Source: Rhizobium sp. N324
Lineage (GTDB): Bacteria > Pseudomonadota > Alphaproteobacteria > Rhizobiales > Rhizobiaceae
Length of the DNA: 64,000 bases
Direction: 5' to 3'
NCBI RefSeq assembly: GCF_001664485.1
Contig: NZ_CP013630.1
Span: forward strand, 2,359,001-2,423,000
The position numbers and the translations under genes are program-made. Shown here in pieces: positions 27,783 to 36,657 of this stretch (its first letter is position 1; each line of letters begins with the position of its first letter). Below the pieces are notes generated by a model that worked only from the letters and a program-made list of their open reading frames with translations, made no database searches and was not told the DNA's origin.

Positions 27783-28277
27783 ATGCCCATTCGCCCGATC
27801 CTGCGCTATCCGCATCCCGGTCTGAAGACCGTCTGCGCGCCGGTGACAGTCTTCGATTCGTCGCTTGCCGGGCTTGCCGACGACCTGCTGGCGACGATGC
27901 GCGCCGCCCCCGGCGTCGGCATCACCGCCGCTCATATCGGCATGTTCAGCCGTGTGACGGTGCTGGAGCTCGACAAGACCGACGGCGTGCGCCTCTACGT
28001 CAATCCGGAAATCACCTGGTTCTCGAAGGAGACGATGCCCCATGCCGAAGGCAGCGTCTCGATGCCGGGAGCGACCGACGAGGTCACCCGGCCCCGGTCG
28101 ATCCGCTTCCGCTACCAGGACACCGCAGGCCGCCTGCACGAGGAAGTCGCCGAAGGTTTCCTCGCCATCTGCATTCAGCACGAGGTCGACCAGCTCGACG
28201 GCATTTTCTGGCTGCAGCGCCTCTCGCGGCTGAAACGCGACCGTCTCGTGAAAAAATGGGGGAAGGCGCAAACCTGA
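27783..28277 (+). CDS. peptide deformylase-like protein with degenerate active site
   Basis: A 164-residue protein clearly of the deformylase fold (MPIRPILRYPHPGLKTVCAPV). However, all three motifs are altered: G-x-G-x-A-A-x-Q becomes GVGITAAHIG (Gln to His), E-G-C-L-S becomes EGSVS (metal-binding Cys to Ser), and H-E-x-D-H becomes HEVDQ (third metal ligand His to Gln). Only the first His and the catalytic Glu remain. It is unlikely to bind Fe/Zn normally or deformylate Met. It may be a structural or regulatory paralogue, with the true def elsewhere. The ATG at 27783 matches the family start. Confidence 0.85.
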   Translation: MPIRPILRYPHPGLKTVCAPVTVFDSSLAGLADDLLATMRAAPGVGITAAHIGMFSRVTVLELDKTDGVRLYVNPEITWFSKETMPHAEGSVSMPGATDEVTRPRSIRFRYQDTAGRLHEEVAEGFLAICIQHEVDQLDGIFWLQRLSRLKRDRLVKKWGKAQT

Positions 28278-28391
28278 CGACCAAGCCTGACGATCGGGCT
28301 GACAAAGGGGCTCCCGCGCCGAACCATTCGCCGCCGCTGGCGTTCTCCCGCAAAGAAACCCAGCGATCTCTAGCAAAAAGGAGCGACTGCA

Positions 28392-28922
28392 ATGGCAAGG
28401 ATCGGTGACAAGCCCCCGATTTCACGCGAAGGTCCGAAGCTTTTTGATGAAAAGGCGGAGCTCTCCCGTGAAGAAGATTATCGCGACCTCGAGGAACGCA
28501 ATCTCGACGACGGCTGGCCCTATGCCGACGGAAGCGGCGCCGACCCGGCCAACCGCCCCTATGGCGAGACCGCGGCAAATTTCGACAGCGACCCCAACAA
28601 AGGCTTCCGGATCGACGGCATCGATGCAGACGGCAACGAGAACCGCCTGAAAGACTCACTGCGGGCCGACTCCATCGACCGCGATGAAAGCGACGAACTC
28701 GAAGCGCGGGTGAACGACCATCTCGAAACCATTCCCGAGGTCGACATCAACAGCATCGAGGTTCATGCCGACGGGCACGTCATCACCCTGGAGGGCTCGG
28801 TGGAGACGATCGGCATCGCCCGCAAGGTCGAACTCAGCGCGCTTTCGGTCGACGGCGTCCGCCATGTCCGCAACAGACTGCAGCTGACCGGCGTCGACGC
28901 CCATATCCCGAACGAAGACTGA
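28392..28922 (+). CDS. BON-domain protein
   Basis: A 176-residue soluble protein. The N-terminal ~95 residues are acidic and low in predicted structure (FDEKAELSREEDYRDLEERN; PYADGSGADPANRPYGETAA). A BON domain follows (~100-170: LEARVNDHLETIPEVDINSI, VHADGHVITLEGSVETIGIA, ARKVELSALSVDGVRHVRNRL). BON domains bind membranes or lipids, but there is no signal peptide. An AAAAGGAGCGA Shine-Dalgarno precedes the ATG. Its role is unknown. Confidence 0.85.
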   Translation: MARIGDKPPISREGPKLFDEKAELSREEDYRDLEERNLDDGWPYADGSGADPANRPYGETAANFDSDPNKGFRIDGIDADGNENRLKDSLRADSIDRDESDELEARVNDHLETIPEVDINSIEVHADGHVITLEGSVETIGIARKVELSALSVDGVRHVRNRLQLTGVDAHIPNED

Positions 28923-29249
28923 TTCACGCGGACGATAAGAATAGCCGGCGGAGGGTGCCGATGCCTCCCGCCGCCTTTGTCTGCCGCCTTTCCAACATTA
29001 CCAAAAGTTAACAATTACAGATTGCATCGCAATATGGCTGTTTGCCAGCCATATTTTAGAATTCTGCTTAGGCGGCTTCCGTAACGCGAACGTCAATTTC
29101 GGTGACAACACTGTGATTTCATTTGGACAAAAGGTCGCGGCTGCGCCGCCGTGCCATCACAAAATTGCCTGAATTGGGGCGCGAACTCGGATGCGCCAGG
29201 GGTTGGTTTTATGTTGTGAAATTCAACAGCAGATTGAGGAGATAGACCC
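28923..29249. other. 327-bp intergenic region with hairpin
   Basis: A perfect 10-bp stem (AATATGGCTG 29031-29040, CAGCCATATT 29046-29055, loop TTTGC) lies in its middle, followed by TTAGAATTCTG rather than a T-run. A weaker GC-rich hairpin (GGCGGAGG ... CCTCCCGCC, 28948-28974) lies just after the BON gene and may terminate it. The remainder should hold the promoter for the gene at 29250. No coding frame is seen. Confidence 0.45.
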
Positions 29250-29615
29250 ATGCGCATCAAATTCGCCCTTGCCGCGTCCCTGTTCGCCGTCAGCCTTGCA
29301 GGCGCCGCCTTCGCCCAGCCGACCTATTCGGACGACTACACCAACGATAGCGATGGCTTCTCACCGAGCCCCATGTCCAAGCCGGCCCCTGTTCACTATA
29401 CGAACCATAAGGCCCCGGCCTATTCCAGCGACTACACCAATGACAGCGACGGCTTCGCCCCGAGCGCCATGGCGGCCCCTGCCGTCGACAAGACCGCAAC
29501 CGCGAGCATCACTCCCCTGCCCCCATGCCATAGCATGATTGGTCCGAAGGGCTCCCACACCAAGGGTGCCGATAGCGGCGCCTCCCGCACCGAAGCCTGC
29601 CGCGCCACGCATTGA
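29250..29615 (+). CDS. small secreted protein with DYTNDSDGF repeats
   Basis: A 121-residue protein. The signal peptide (KFALAASLFAVSLAGAAFA) is followed by two near-identical units, YSDDYTNDSDGFSPSPM and YSSDYTNDSDGFAPSAM, about 26 residues apart. The tail has two Cys (PPCHSM, TEACRAT). I know no family for it. The acidic D/N repeat could bind calcium, but this is a guess. AGGAGATAGACCC precedes the ATG. A strong terminator follows within 6 bp, so it is a single-gene transcript. Confidence 0.75.
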   Translation: MRIKFALAASLFAVSLAGAAFAQPTYSDDYTNDSDGFSPSPMSKPAPVHYTNHKAPAYSSDYTNDSDGFAPSAMAAPAVDKTATASITPLPPCHSMIGPKGSHTKGADSGASRTEACRATH

Positions 29616-29620
29616 TCCAC

Positions 29621-29653
29621 AAAAGAAAGGGCCGGTAACCGGCCCTTTCTTTT
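29621..29653. terminator. bidirectional Rho-independent terminator
   Basis: A perfect 15-bp stem: AAAAGAAAGGGCCGG (29621-29635), loop TAA, CCGGCCCTTTCTTTT (29639-29653). Because the base is A-rich on one side and T-rich on the other, it works for both converging genes. Confidence 0.92.
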
Positions 29654-29673
29654 CAATCTGCTTCCTTTTCGCC

Positions 29674-30318
29674 TTAGAACACGAATGGAATAAGCCGGTA
29701 GCGGGTCGTAGTCATGAAGGCCGCGTAAGCAGGATCCTCCTTGAGCAGACGCTCCTCCGCCAGGAGGCGGAAACATTGGGCGGCAAGAGCCGCCGCATAA
29801 ATGGCGAAATTCAAGAGCGACGGATTGGCCAGGAAAAAGCTGACATGCGTCATCAAATAGCCCGCATACATCGGGTGGCGGACAAACCTGTAGGGGCCGC
29901 CGATCTTGACGCCACGATTGGCCGGCACCAGACCGAAGCTTCGCCGCAATACCAGCTTTGCCGATATTTGCAGGATGAAGCCGAGGCACATCACTATTCC
30001 ACAGAGCCAGAGCGGCACGAGCGGCTCCAACGTCGTTGGCGAGACGAGCAGCGGAAAGAGCGTGCCGATGGCGGTGACAGTCCAGTCATAGACCCGTAGC
30101 GACGCATTCCTCGTCGGTCGGCGAGTCAGGATCAGAAAGGCGGCAGCTCCTTCCGAAACGATCAGCAGGCCATCGATGATCGCCCTGTTGCCCTGCATCT
30201 GCGGCCAGATACGCATGACGATCGCAACGAATAAATAGCAGATCAGGACCTTTTCGACGATATCCAGAACGAAATGGATATCGAGAAATGACCAGCTTGC
30301 CGCTGCCTGTTTTTTCAT
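29674..30318 (-). CDS. isoprenylcysteine carboxyl methyltransferase/PEMT-like membrane protein
   Basis: A 214-residue multi-pass protein with about five hydrophobic segments (FVLDIVEKVLICYLFVAIVM, GTLFPLLVSPTT, LWLCGIVMCLGFIL). The C-terminal SAM-binding pattern GPYRFVRHPMYAGYLMTHV, followed by RLLAEERLLKEDPAYAAF, is shared by ICMT, PEMT and NnrU-like families. The substrate is unknown; phospholipid or prenylated/quinone-like molecules are possibilities. The ATG at 30318 (MKKQAAASWS) is preferred over a GTG at 30336, which lies inside a perfect dyad. Confidence 0.82.
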   Translation of the reverse strand: MKKQAAASWSFLDIHFVLDIVEKVLICYLFVAIVMRIWPQMQGNRAIIDGLLIVSEGAAAFLILTRRPTRNASLRVYDWTVTAIGTLFPLLVSPTTLEPLVPLWLCGIVMCLGFILQISAKLVLRRSFGLVPANRGVKIGGPYRFVRHPMYAGYLMTHVSFFLANPSLLNFAIYAAALAAQCFRLLAEERLLKEDPAYAAFMTTTRYRLIPFVF

Positions 30319-30332
30319 AGTTTGCAAGATTT

Positions 30333-30350
30333 CCACATCATAAGATGTGG
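30333..30350. promoter_or_regulatory. perfect dyad upstream of methyltransferase gene
   Basis: CCACATC (30333-30339), loop ATAA, GATGTGG (30344-30350): a 7-bp perfect inverted repeat ending 15 bp before the methyltransferase ATG (minus). It may be an operator or a leader hairpin hiding the Shine-Dalgarno. No regulator is known for it. Confidence 0.35.
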
Positions 30351-30474
30351 CAACCTATATCTGCGTTGTCGCTAATTATAGGTTAAGGCGTTCGCTCATA
30401 TCTGAGCGAGCGGCGGTTGTTGCTTTGCCGATTCTGACTACAGAGTGCCGCAGCAATGACAGGCCGGATCGGCG

Positions 30475-31188
30475 TCAGCTTTCGCGCGTCGTTTCACCGA
30501 ACACCGCCTCGAAGGCGGTGCGCAGCCGGATATCGACATCGGCCATCATCACCGGCAAGCCGAGATCGACCAGGCTGGTCACGCCATAGGCCGAGATCCC
30601 GCAGGGCACGATGCCGCCGAAATGATCGAGATCGGGATCGACGTTGAGCGACAGGCCGTGGAAGGTCACCCATTTCCGCAACCTGATGCCGAGGGCGGCG
30701 ATCTTGTCCTCGGTCATCGTTCCATCGGCAAGCAACGGCTTTTCCGGCCGCCGCACCCAGACCCCGACGCGATCTTCACGCCGCTCGCCGCGCACATTCA
30801 TCATCTCGAGCGTGCGGATGATCACATCTTCAAGGGCAGCGACAAAGGCGCGCACATCCTGGCGCCTGCGCTTCAGGTCGAGCATGACATAGGCGACGCG
30901 CTGGCCGGGTCCATGATAGGTATATTCACCGCCGCGCCCCGTCGCAAAGACCGGAAAACGGTCCGGCTGGACGAGATCCCCGGCCTTGGCGCTGGTGCCG
31001 GCGGTATAGAGCGGCGGGTGCTCGACGAGCCAGACGAGTTCGTCGCCGCCCTCCGATATCCTTGCCACCTCGCGCTCCATCGTCTCCACGGCCTCCTCAT
31101 AGGCAACGAGGCCGTCGGCGATGCGCCAGCGCACCGGGCGGGCATCGGGATTCGGGAGCATGGAGAATTCGAGATCTGTGCGAAGCAT
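30475..31188 (-). CDS. lipB: lipoyl(octanoyl) transferase
   Basis: A 237-residue LipB that transfers octanoyl from acyl carrier protein to lipoyl domains, such as GcvH in this window. It has [20 protein letters not shown] (conserved GGxxTYHGPGQ), the catalytic Lys in [17 protein letters not shown] and the catalytic Cys in [16 protein letters not shown]. The length is normal. In-frame ATGs are at 31194 and 31188; I use the second. It is divergent from the tRNA-Leu gene. Confidence 0.95.
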   Translation of the reverse strand: MLRTDLEFSMLPNPDARPVRWRIADGLVAYEEAVETMEREVARISEGGDELVWLVEHPPLYTAGTSAKAGDLVQPDRFPVFATGRGGEYTYHGPGQRVAYVMLDLKRRRQDVRAFVAALEDVIIRTLEMMNVRGERREDRVGVWVRRPEKPLLADGTMTEDKIAALGIRLRKWVTFHGLSLNVDPDLDHFGGIVPCGISAYGVTSLVDLGLPVMMADVDIRLRTAFEAVFGETTRES

Positions 31189-31376
31189 GGCCATTCCTTG
31201 CCGCTCTCCCCGAAATGCCTGATAAAAAGGGGCGGCAGGAGACCTATATGGACCCGTTTCAGGGCCAATTCAAATGCTGTGACCGGTTTTGAAAAAAACT
31301 GTCATATCGCCCTTGTGCACCCCAAATCCTTTTGCTACATGCTGCCCCGCCGACGCAAATCGGCACCTACCACGAT

Positions 31377-31461
31377 GCGGTCGTGGCGGAATTGGTAGAC
31401 GCGCAGCGTTGAGGTCGCTGTGGGGCAACCCGTGGAAGTTCGAGTCTTCTCGACCGCACCA
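31377..31461 (+). tRNA. tRNA-Leu (anticodon GAG)
   Basis: An 85-nt gene. The acceptor stem GCGGTCG (31377-31383) pairs with CGACCGC (31451-31457), then discriminator A and encoded CCA (31459-31461). The anticodon stem CAGCG / CGCTG encloses the loop TTGAGGT with anticodon GAG. The long variable arm (TGGGGCAACCCG) and GTTCGAGTC T-arm are typical of a class II leucine tRNA. Confidence 0.97.
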
Positions 31462-31588
31462 TCTCCCTTCAGGGAAACGCTTTCGAAGCGACGATTTCGA
31501 TTTCTCCTAGACGCTATTTGCGGTTGCTCGGCTTGATCGGCCGGCTTTCGCATGATTGATGGCGTCATCCCCTCACGAATCGGCCGCC

Positions 31589-32515
31589 ATGTCAGAGCAT
31601 CCAGCCCATCAAAACTCCCTGCAGGGCATGGCGATCATGTCCGGCGCCATGCTGATCCTGCCGACCATGGATGCCATCGCCAAATATATGGCGACCTTCG
31701 AGGCGATGTCGCCGGGTCAGGTGACCTTCTACCGATTCTTCTTCCAGATCGCCTGCACCCTGCCGATTCTCCTCGCCCTTTTCGGGTTGAAGGCGCTTTC
31801 GGCCAAGCGACCATGGATGAACCTGTTGCGCGGCGTGCTGCACGGCGCTGCCAGCCTGCTTTTTTTCGTCGCCGTCAAATACATGCCGCTTGCCGACGTC
31901 TTCGCCATCTATTTCGTCGAGCCCTTCATGCTGACCGCCATGTCGGCGCTGTTCCTCGGGGAGAAGGTCGGCTGGCGGCGCTGGATGGCGATTGTCGTCG
32001 GTTTCGGCGGCGCGATGATCGTCATTCAGCCGAGCTACGAAATATTCGGCCTGAAGGCGCTGCTGCCGGTCGCCTGCGCCTTTCTGTTCTCGCTCTATCT
32101 CTTCCTCAACCGCGCCATCGGCGAGGCCGATTCGCCGCTGACCATGCAGACGATGGCCGGCATCGGCGGAACGGTCTTCATGGCCGGCGCCCTCCTCGTC
32201 GGCAATGGCTCTGGCAGTGCCGATTTCGCCATGTCCCTGCCCGCCTCCGGCCTCGGTCTTGTCCTGCTGCTCGCCCTCGGTTCGATCTCCGGATATGCGC
32301 ATATGCTTGTGGTCCGGGCCTTCCGGCTCGCGCCGCTGTCGCTGCTTGCGCCGTTCCAATATTTCGAGATCATTTCGGCGACCGTTCTCGGCTATGCGCT
32401 GTTCAACGATTTCCCGAGCTTTTCCAAATGGATCGGCATCTTCATCATCGTCGCATCGGGCCTCTTCATCATCTGGCGCGAGCGGCTGCGGGCGCGATCG
32501 CTAAAATCCTCCTGA
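31589..32515 (+). CDS. DMT-superfamily (EamA) transporter
   Basis: A 308-residue inner-membrane protein with about ten hydrophobic segments in two EamA repeats. The first (~15-135) starts LQGMAIMSGAMLILPTMDAI and includes PLADVFAIYFVEPFMLTAMS; the second (~150-290) ends LLAPFQYFEIISATVLGYAL and GIFIIVASGLFIIWRE. The signature of metabolite exporters of the RhaT/YdcZ type is present but does not name a substrate. In-frame ATGs at 31559 and 31589 are possible; I take the latter (MSEHPAHQ). Confidence 0.88.
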   Translation: MSEHPAHQNSLQGMAIMSGAMLILPTMDAIAKYMATFEAMSPGQVTFYRFFFQIACTLPILLALFGLKALSAKRPWMNLLRGVLHGAASLLFFVAVKYMPLADVFAIYFVEPFMLTAMSALFLGEKVGWRRWMAIVVGFGGAMIVIQPSYEIFGLKALLPVACAFLFSLYLFLNRAIGEADSPLTMQTMAGIGGTVFMAGALLVGNGSGSADFAMSLPASGLGLVLLLALGSISGYAHMLVVRAFRLAPLSLLAPFQYFEIISATVLGYALFNDFPSFSKWIGIFIIVASGLFIIWRERLRARSLKSS

Positions 32516-32612
32516 TCCCGGGAATATCGGATTAACTCCGCTTCTTGAGGGATCGTCAATTCGCAGACGGTAAAACTGTCTCCGGCTTCATGATGAAGCC
32601 TGGAGCTAAAAC

Positions 32613-33317
32613 ATGAGCGAATTTCGTCTCGCTTTCCCGGCCTGTGTCGTGGCCGGAAAGCATCGGCTGACGGCCGAAGATATAATCCTATTGCGCAAAC
32701 ATGCTTTTCCGGAGGGCATCCGGACATCCGACGATGTCGTGGCGATGTTGGCGCTCAACAATTCCTGCCCTGAAAAATGTGCCGCGTGGAACGCGTTCTT
32801 CGTCGAGCAGCTCGCCGGTTTCATCGTCCATTACACCTATCCGCAAGGCTCGCTCGATGAAATCAACGTCGCCTGGATCATGCGCATGTTCACGACCGAC
32901 GGTGTCGTCAACTCGGCGCTGGAACTCGAGCTCATTCTCCACGTCATGGAGATTTCGGCCGATGTCCCGGGTGAATTGAGAGCGCTGGCGCTCGATCAGC
33001 TCCGCCTGGCGATCACCGATAATATCGGTGGCTACAAACTGTCGCGCGCCGTCGACCGCCGGGGCATTACCCGCCAGGACGTCGATTTCACCATGCGCAT
33101 CTTCCGCAGCATCACCGAAGGCGGTGTCATCCCCGTCTCGTCGGTCGAATACGGCGTGCTCCAGCAGATCGATCAGGCGACGCTGCCCGGCGCCAATCAT
33201 CCGCACTGGGCCGGCATCATGGCTGCCGCCGAGCTGCGGGATTATGCCGAGCCGCGGCGCAGCCGCTGGCTGCGCATCGTCGATGAGGAACCCGTCTCGG
33301 CAGCGGCCGTCGCCTGA
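32613..33317 (+). CDS. conserved protein of unknown function
   Basis: A 234-residue soluble, alpha-helical, acidic protein. Recognisable blocks are TAEDIILLRKHAFPEGIRT, NNSCPEKCAAWNAFFVEQLA (with a CPEKC pair) and GITRQDVDFTMRIFRSITEG. It has no signal peptide. Homologues exist in Rhizobiales as I recall, but I cannot name a domain. It lies between a transporter and pccA on the same strand, and a 16-bp tandem repeat follows its stop. Confidence 0.75.
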   Translation: MSEFRLAFPACVVAGKHRLTAEDIILLRKHAFPEGIRTSDDVVAMLALNNSCPEKCAAWNAFFVEQLAGFIVHYTYPQGSLDEINVAWIMRMFTTDGVVNSALELELILHVMEISADVPGELRALALDQLRLAITDNIGGYKLSRAVDRRGITRQDVDFTMRIFRSITEGGVIPVSSVEYGVLQQIDQATLPGANHPHWAGIMAAAELRDYAEPRRSRWLRIVDEEPVSAAAVA

Positions 33318-33319
33318 AG

Positions 33320-33364
33320 CTCCTCAAGCCTGCCACTCCTCAAGCCTGCCACTCCTCAAGCCTG
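33320..33364. repeat. 16-bp tandem repeat, 2.8 copies
   Basis: The unit CTCCTCAAGCCTGCCA is repeated from 33320 (third copy CTCCTCAAGCCTG truncated). It lies in the 108-bp spacer between the preceding gene and pccA. It looks like a slippage duplication, perhaps variable between strains. Confidence 0.85.
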
Positions 33365-33424
33365 ATTGTGCGTTCCGGTGTTTTGTGCGTAAAACTCCGG
33401 AACGCATTTCTGGGTGGAGTCTCG

Positions 33425-35434
33425 ATGTTCAAGAAAATCCTGATCGCGAATCGCGGCGAAATCGCCTGCCGCGTGATCAAGACTGCACGCCGCATGGGCA
33501 TTTCGACCGTCGCTGTCTATTCGGATGCGGATCGGGACGCGCTGCATGTCGAGATGGCCGACGAGGCCGTGCATATCGGCCCGGCAGCCGCCTCCGAGAG
33601 TTACCTGGTTGCCGAAAAGATCATCGCCGCCTGCAAGGCGACCGGCACCGAGGCGGTGCATCCGGGCTACGGCTTCCTGTCCGAGCGCGCCTCCTTCTGC
33701 GCTGAGCTGGAAAAACAGGGCATCGTCTTCATCGGCCCGAAGCCGAAGGCGATCATGGCGATGGGCGACAAGATCGAATCGAAGAAATTCGCCAATGCCG
33801 CCGGCGTGTGCACCGTACCAGGCCATCTCGGTGTCATCGAGGATGCCGCGCATGCGGAAGTGATCGCGGGCGGCATCGGTTATCCCGTCATGATCAAGGC
33901 ATCGGCCGGCGGCGGCGGCAAGGGCATGCGGATCGCCTGGAACGAGGCCGAGGTGCGCGACGGTTTCGAGCGCGCCCGCTCCGAGGCGAAGAGTTCGTTC
34001 GGCGACGACCGCGTCTTCATCGAGAAGTTCATCGTCGAGCCGCGCCACATCGAGATCCAGGTGCTGGCCGACGCGCATGGCAACGTCGTCTATCTCGGCG
34101 AGCGCGAATGCTCGATCCAGCGGCGGAACCAGAAGGTGGCGGAAGAGGCGCCCTCGCCCTTCCTCGACGAAAAAACCCGCAAGGCGATGGGCGAACAGTC
34201 GGTGGCGCTGGCGAGAGCAGTCGATTACCAGAGCGCCGGCACCGTCGAATTCATCGTCGACCGCGACCGCAACTTCTATTTCCTCGAAATGAACACCCGC
34301 CTGCAGGTCGAACACCCCGTCACCGAACTCGTCACCGGCATCGATCTCGTCGAGCAGATGATCCGTGTCGCCGCGGGCGAGCCGCTTACCCTCGCCCAGG
34401 AAGAGATCAGGCTCGACGGCTGGGCGATCGAAAGCCGGCTCTATGCCGAAGACCCCTACCGCAACTTCCTGCCCTCGATCGGCCGCCTGACGCGCTACCG
34501 CCCGCCGGCCGAAGGCCGGACCGGCAATGTCACGGTCCGCAACGATACCGGCGTTTTCGAGGGCGCTGAGATCTCGATGTATTACGATCCGATGATCGCC
34601 AAGCTCTGCACCTGGGCGCCGGCGCGGCTGGAGGCGATCGAGGCCATGGGCCAGGCGCTCGACGGCTTCGTCGTCGACGGCATCGAACACAATGTCCCCT
34701 TCCTGTCGGCGCTGATGAAACATCCGCGCTGGCGCGAGGGCCGGCTGTCCACCGGTTTCATCGCCGAGGAATATCCCGACGGCTTCGCGCCGATGAAACC
34801 GGACAGGACGGAAGAGGCTGTGCTGGCCGCCATCGCGTTGTCCGCCTCGCTGATCGAGACGAACCGGCGCGAGCGTTTCGCCGATCGCCTGCGCGCCGCA
34901 TCGGGCGCATTGCGCGAGCACTGGGTGGTCAAGACAGGCGACAGCCACGTCGCCGTCCAATTGCTCGACGGCCTCGTCACCATCCCCTTCGATATGGAGA
35001 TGGCGATAGAGGGCGAGAACAACAGCGTTGTCACCGATTGGAGACCCGGCGATCCCGTCTGGAGCGGCAAGGTCGGCGGCCGGGATATCACCGCGCAGAT
35101 CCGCCCCGTCCTCAACGGGGTGCGCATCGACTGGCAGGGGCTTTCGGTGACCGCCAAAGTCTTTTCTCCGCGTCATGCCGAACTCGACAGGCTGATGCCG
35201 GTGAAGCTGCCGCCCGATACCTCCAAGCTGCTGCTCTGCCCGATGCCCGGCCTCGTCGTGTCCATCGCGGTCGCCGAGGGCCAGGAGGTCAAGGCAGGTG
35301 AGACGCTGGCGATCGTCGAGGCGATGAAAATGGAAAACGTGCTGCGCGCCGACCGCGATCTCGTCGTCTCCAAGATCAATGCCGCGGCCGGCGAAAGCCT
35401 GGCCGTCGATGCCGTGATCATGGAGTTCGCCTGA
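33425..35434 (+). CDS. pccA: propionyl/acetyl-CoA carboxylase biotin subunit
   Basis: A 669-residue biotin carboxylase plus carrier. The biotin carboxylase domain (~1-450) starts FKKILIANRGEIACRVIKTA and has VHPGYGFLSERASF, the ATP-grasp loop SAGGGGKGMRI and EMNTRLQVEHPVTE. A linking BT domain (~490-580) follows, and the C-terminal carrier has the biotinyl Lys in VEAMKMENVL. The overall architecture and length fit PccA rather than pyruvate carboxylase. The presumed partner, pccB, is 3.7 kb away on the other strand. It begins at 33425 with GGTGGAGTCTCG upstream. Confidence 0.92.
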   Translation: MFKKILIANRGEIACRVIKTARRMGISTVAVYSDADRDALHVEMADEAVHIGPAAASESYLVAEKIIAACKATGTEAVHPGYGFLSERASFCAELEKQGIVFIGPKPKAIMAMGDKIESKKFANAAGVCTVPGHLGVIEDAAHAEVIAGGIGYPVMIKASAGGGGKGMRIAWNEAEVRDGFERARSEAKSSFGDDRVFIEKFIVEPRHIEIQVLADAHGNVVYLGERECSIQRRNQKVAEEAPSPFLDEKTRKAMGEQSVALARAVDYQSAGTVEFIVDRDRNFYFLEMNTRLQVEHPVTELVTGIDLVEQMIRVAAGEPLTLAQEEIRLDGWAIESRLYAEDPYRNFLPSIGRLTRYRPPAEGRTGNVTVRNDTGVFEGAEISMYYDPMIAKLCTWAPARLEAIEAMGQALDGFVVDGIEHNVPFLSALMKHPRWREGRLSTGFIAEEYPDGFAPMKPDRTEEAVLAAIALSASLIETNRRERFADRLRAASGALREHWVVKTGDSHVAVQLLDGLVTIPFDMEMAIEGENNSVVTDWRPGDPVWSGKVGGRDITAQIRPVLNGVRIDWQGLSVTAKVFSPRHAELDRLMPVKLPPDTSKLLLCPMPGLVVSIAVAEGQEVKAGETLAIVEAMKMENVLRADRDLVVSKINAAAGESLAVDAVIMEFA

Positions 35435-35525
35435 GAGCAAAAGGCGGCCGGGCCGTTTTCGCTTGAGCCCGGCTTGCCGGCCATGCCAAGGTCAGCCCCA
35501 ATAAATTGTCAGGGAGATTGTGAAG

Positions 35526-36653
35526 ATGGACGTTCGCGCCGCCGTAGCCGTTCAGGCCGGAAAACCGCTCGAAGTGATGACCGTGCAGCTGGAAGGGCCG
35601 CGGGCCGGCGAAGTGCTGGTCGAGGTCAAGGCGACCGGCATCTGCCACACCGACGATTTCACCCTGTCGGGCGCCGATCCGGAAGGCCTGTTCCCAGCGA
35701 TCCTCGGTCATGAGGGTGCCGGCATCGTCGTCGATGTCGGCCCTGGTGTGACCTCGGTCAAGAAGGGCGACCATGTCATCCCGCTCTACACGCCGGAATG
35801 CCGGGAATGCTACTCCTGCCTGTCGCGCAAGACCAATCTCTGCACCGCCATCCGCTCGACCCAGGGCCAGGGTCTGATGCCGGACGGCACCTCGCGCTTC
35901 TCGATCGGCAAGGACAAGATCCACCACTATATGGGCTGCTCGACCTTCGCCAATTTCACCGTGCTGCCGGAGATTGCGCTTGCCAAGGTCAATCCCGACG
36001 CGCCCTTCGACAAGATCTGCTACATCGGCTGCGGCGTCACCACCGGCATCGGCGCGGTCATCAACACCGCCAAGGTGGAGATCGGCGCCACCGCCATCGT
36101 CTTCGGTCTCGGCGGCATCGGCCTCAACGTGCTGCAGGGGCTGCGGCTTGCCGGCGCCGACATGATCATCGGCGTCGACATCAACAATGACCGCAAGGCT
36201 TGGGGCGAGAAGTTCGGCATGACGCATTTCGTCAATCCGAAGGAGGTCGGCGACGACATCGTGCCGCATCTCGTCAATATGACCAAGCGCAATGGCGACC
36301 TGATCGGCGGCGCCGACTATACCTTCGACTGCACCGGCAACACCAAGGTGATGCGCCAGGCGCTTGAGGCCAGCCACCGCGGCTGGGGCAAATCGATCAT
36401 CATTGGCGTTGCCGGCGCCGGCCAGGAGATCTCGACGCGTCCGTTCCAGCTGGTCACCGGCCGCAACTGGATGGGCACCGCTTTCGGCGGCGCGCGTGGC
36501 CGCACCGACGTGCCGAAGATCGTCGACTGGTACATGCAGGGCAAGATCCAGATCGATCCGATGATCACCCACACCATGCCGCTCGACGATATCAACAAGG
36601 GCTTCGACATGATGCACAAGGGTGAGAGCATTCGCGGCGTGGTGGTGTACTGA
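35526..36653 (+). CDS. S-(hydroxymethyl)glutathione dehydrogenase (class III ADH)
   Basis: A 375-residue zinc alcohol dehydrogenase that oxidises S-hydroxymethylglutathione, i.e. detoxifies formaldehyde; it can also reduce S-nitrosoglutathione. Catalytic zinc site: KATGICHTDDFTLSG and ILGHEGAGIVVDVG. Structural zinc: PLYTPECRECYSCLSRKTNLC. The class III hallmark is FARSTQGQ-like IRSTQGQGLMPDGTSRF. NAD-binding: FGLGGIGLNVLQGLR. The ATG at 35526 (MDVRAAVAV) is chosen over the GTG at 35520. A frameshifted gene follows within 5 bp. Confidence 0.96.
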   Translation: MDVRAAVAVQAGKPLEVMTVQLEGPRAGEVLVEVKATGICHTDDFTLSGADPEGLFPAILGHEGAGIVVDVGPGVTSVKKGDHVIPLYTPECRECYSCLSRKTNLCTAIRSTQGQGLMPDGTSRFSIGKDKIHHYMGCSTFANFTVLPEIALAKVNPDAPFDKICYIGCGVTTGIGAVINTAKVEIGATAIVFGLGGIGLNVLQGLRLAGADMIIGVDINNDRKAWGEKFGMTHFVNPKEVGDDIVPHLVNMTKRNGDLIGGADYTFDCTGNTKVMRQALEASHRGWGKSIIIGVAGAGQEISTRPFQLVTGRNWMGTAFGGARGRTDVPKIVDWYMQGKIQIDPMITHTMPLDDINKGFDMMHKGESIRGVVVY

Positions 36654-36657
36654 CCAC

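Noticed and set aside
33356..35440. 694-codon open frame antisense to pccA
   Set aside because: It mirrors the GC-rich coding strand of pccA, has no family features, and pccA is a complete, well-recognised gene. The same holds for the long antisense frames opposite gcvP (47976-49586) and the secreted protein (2229-3830).
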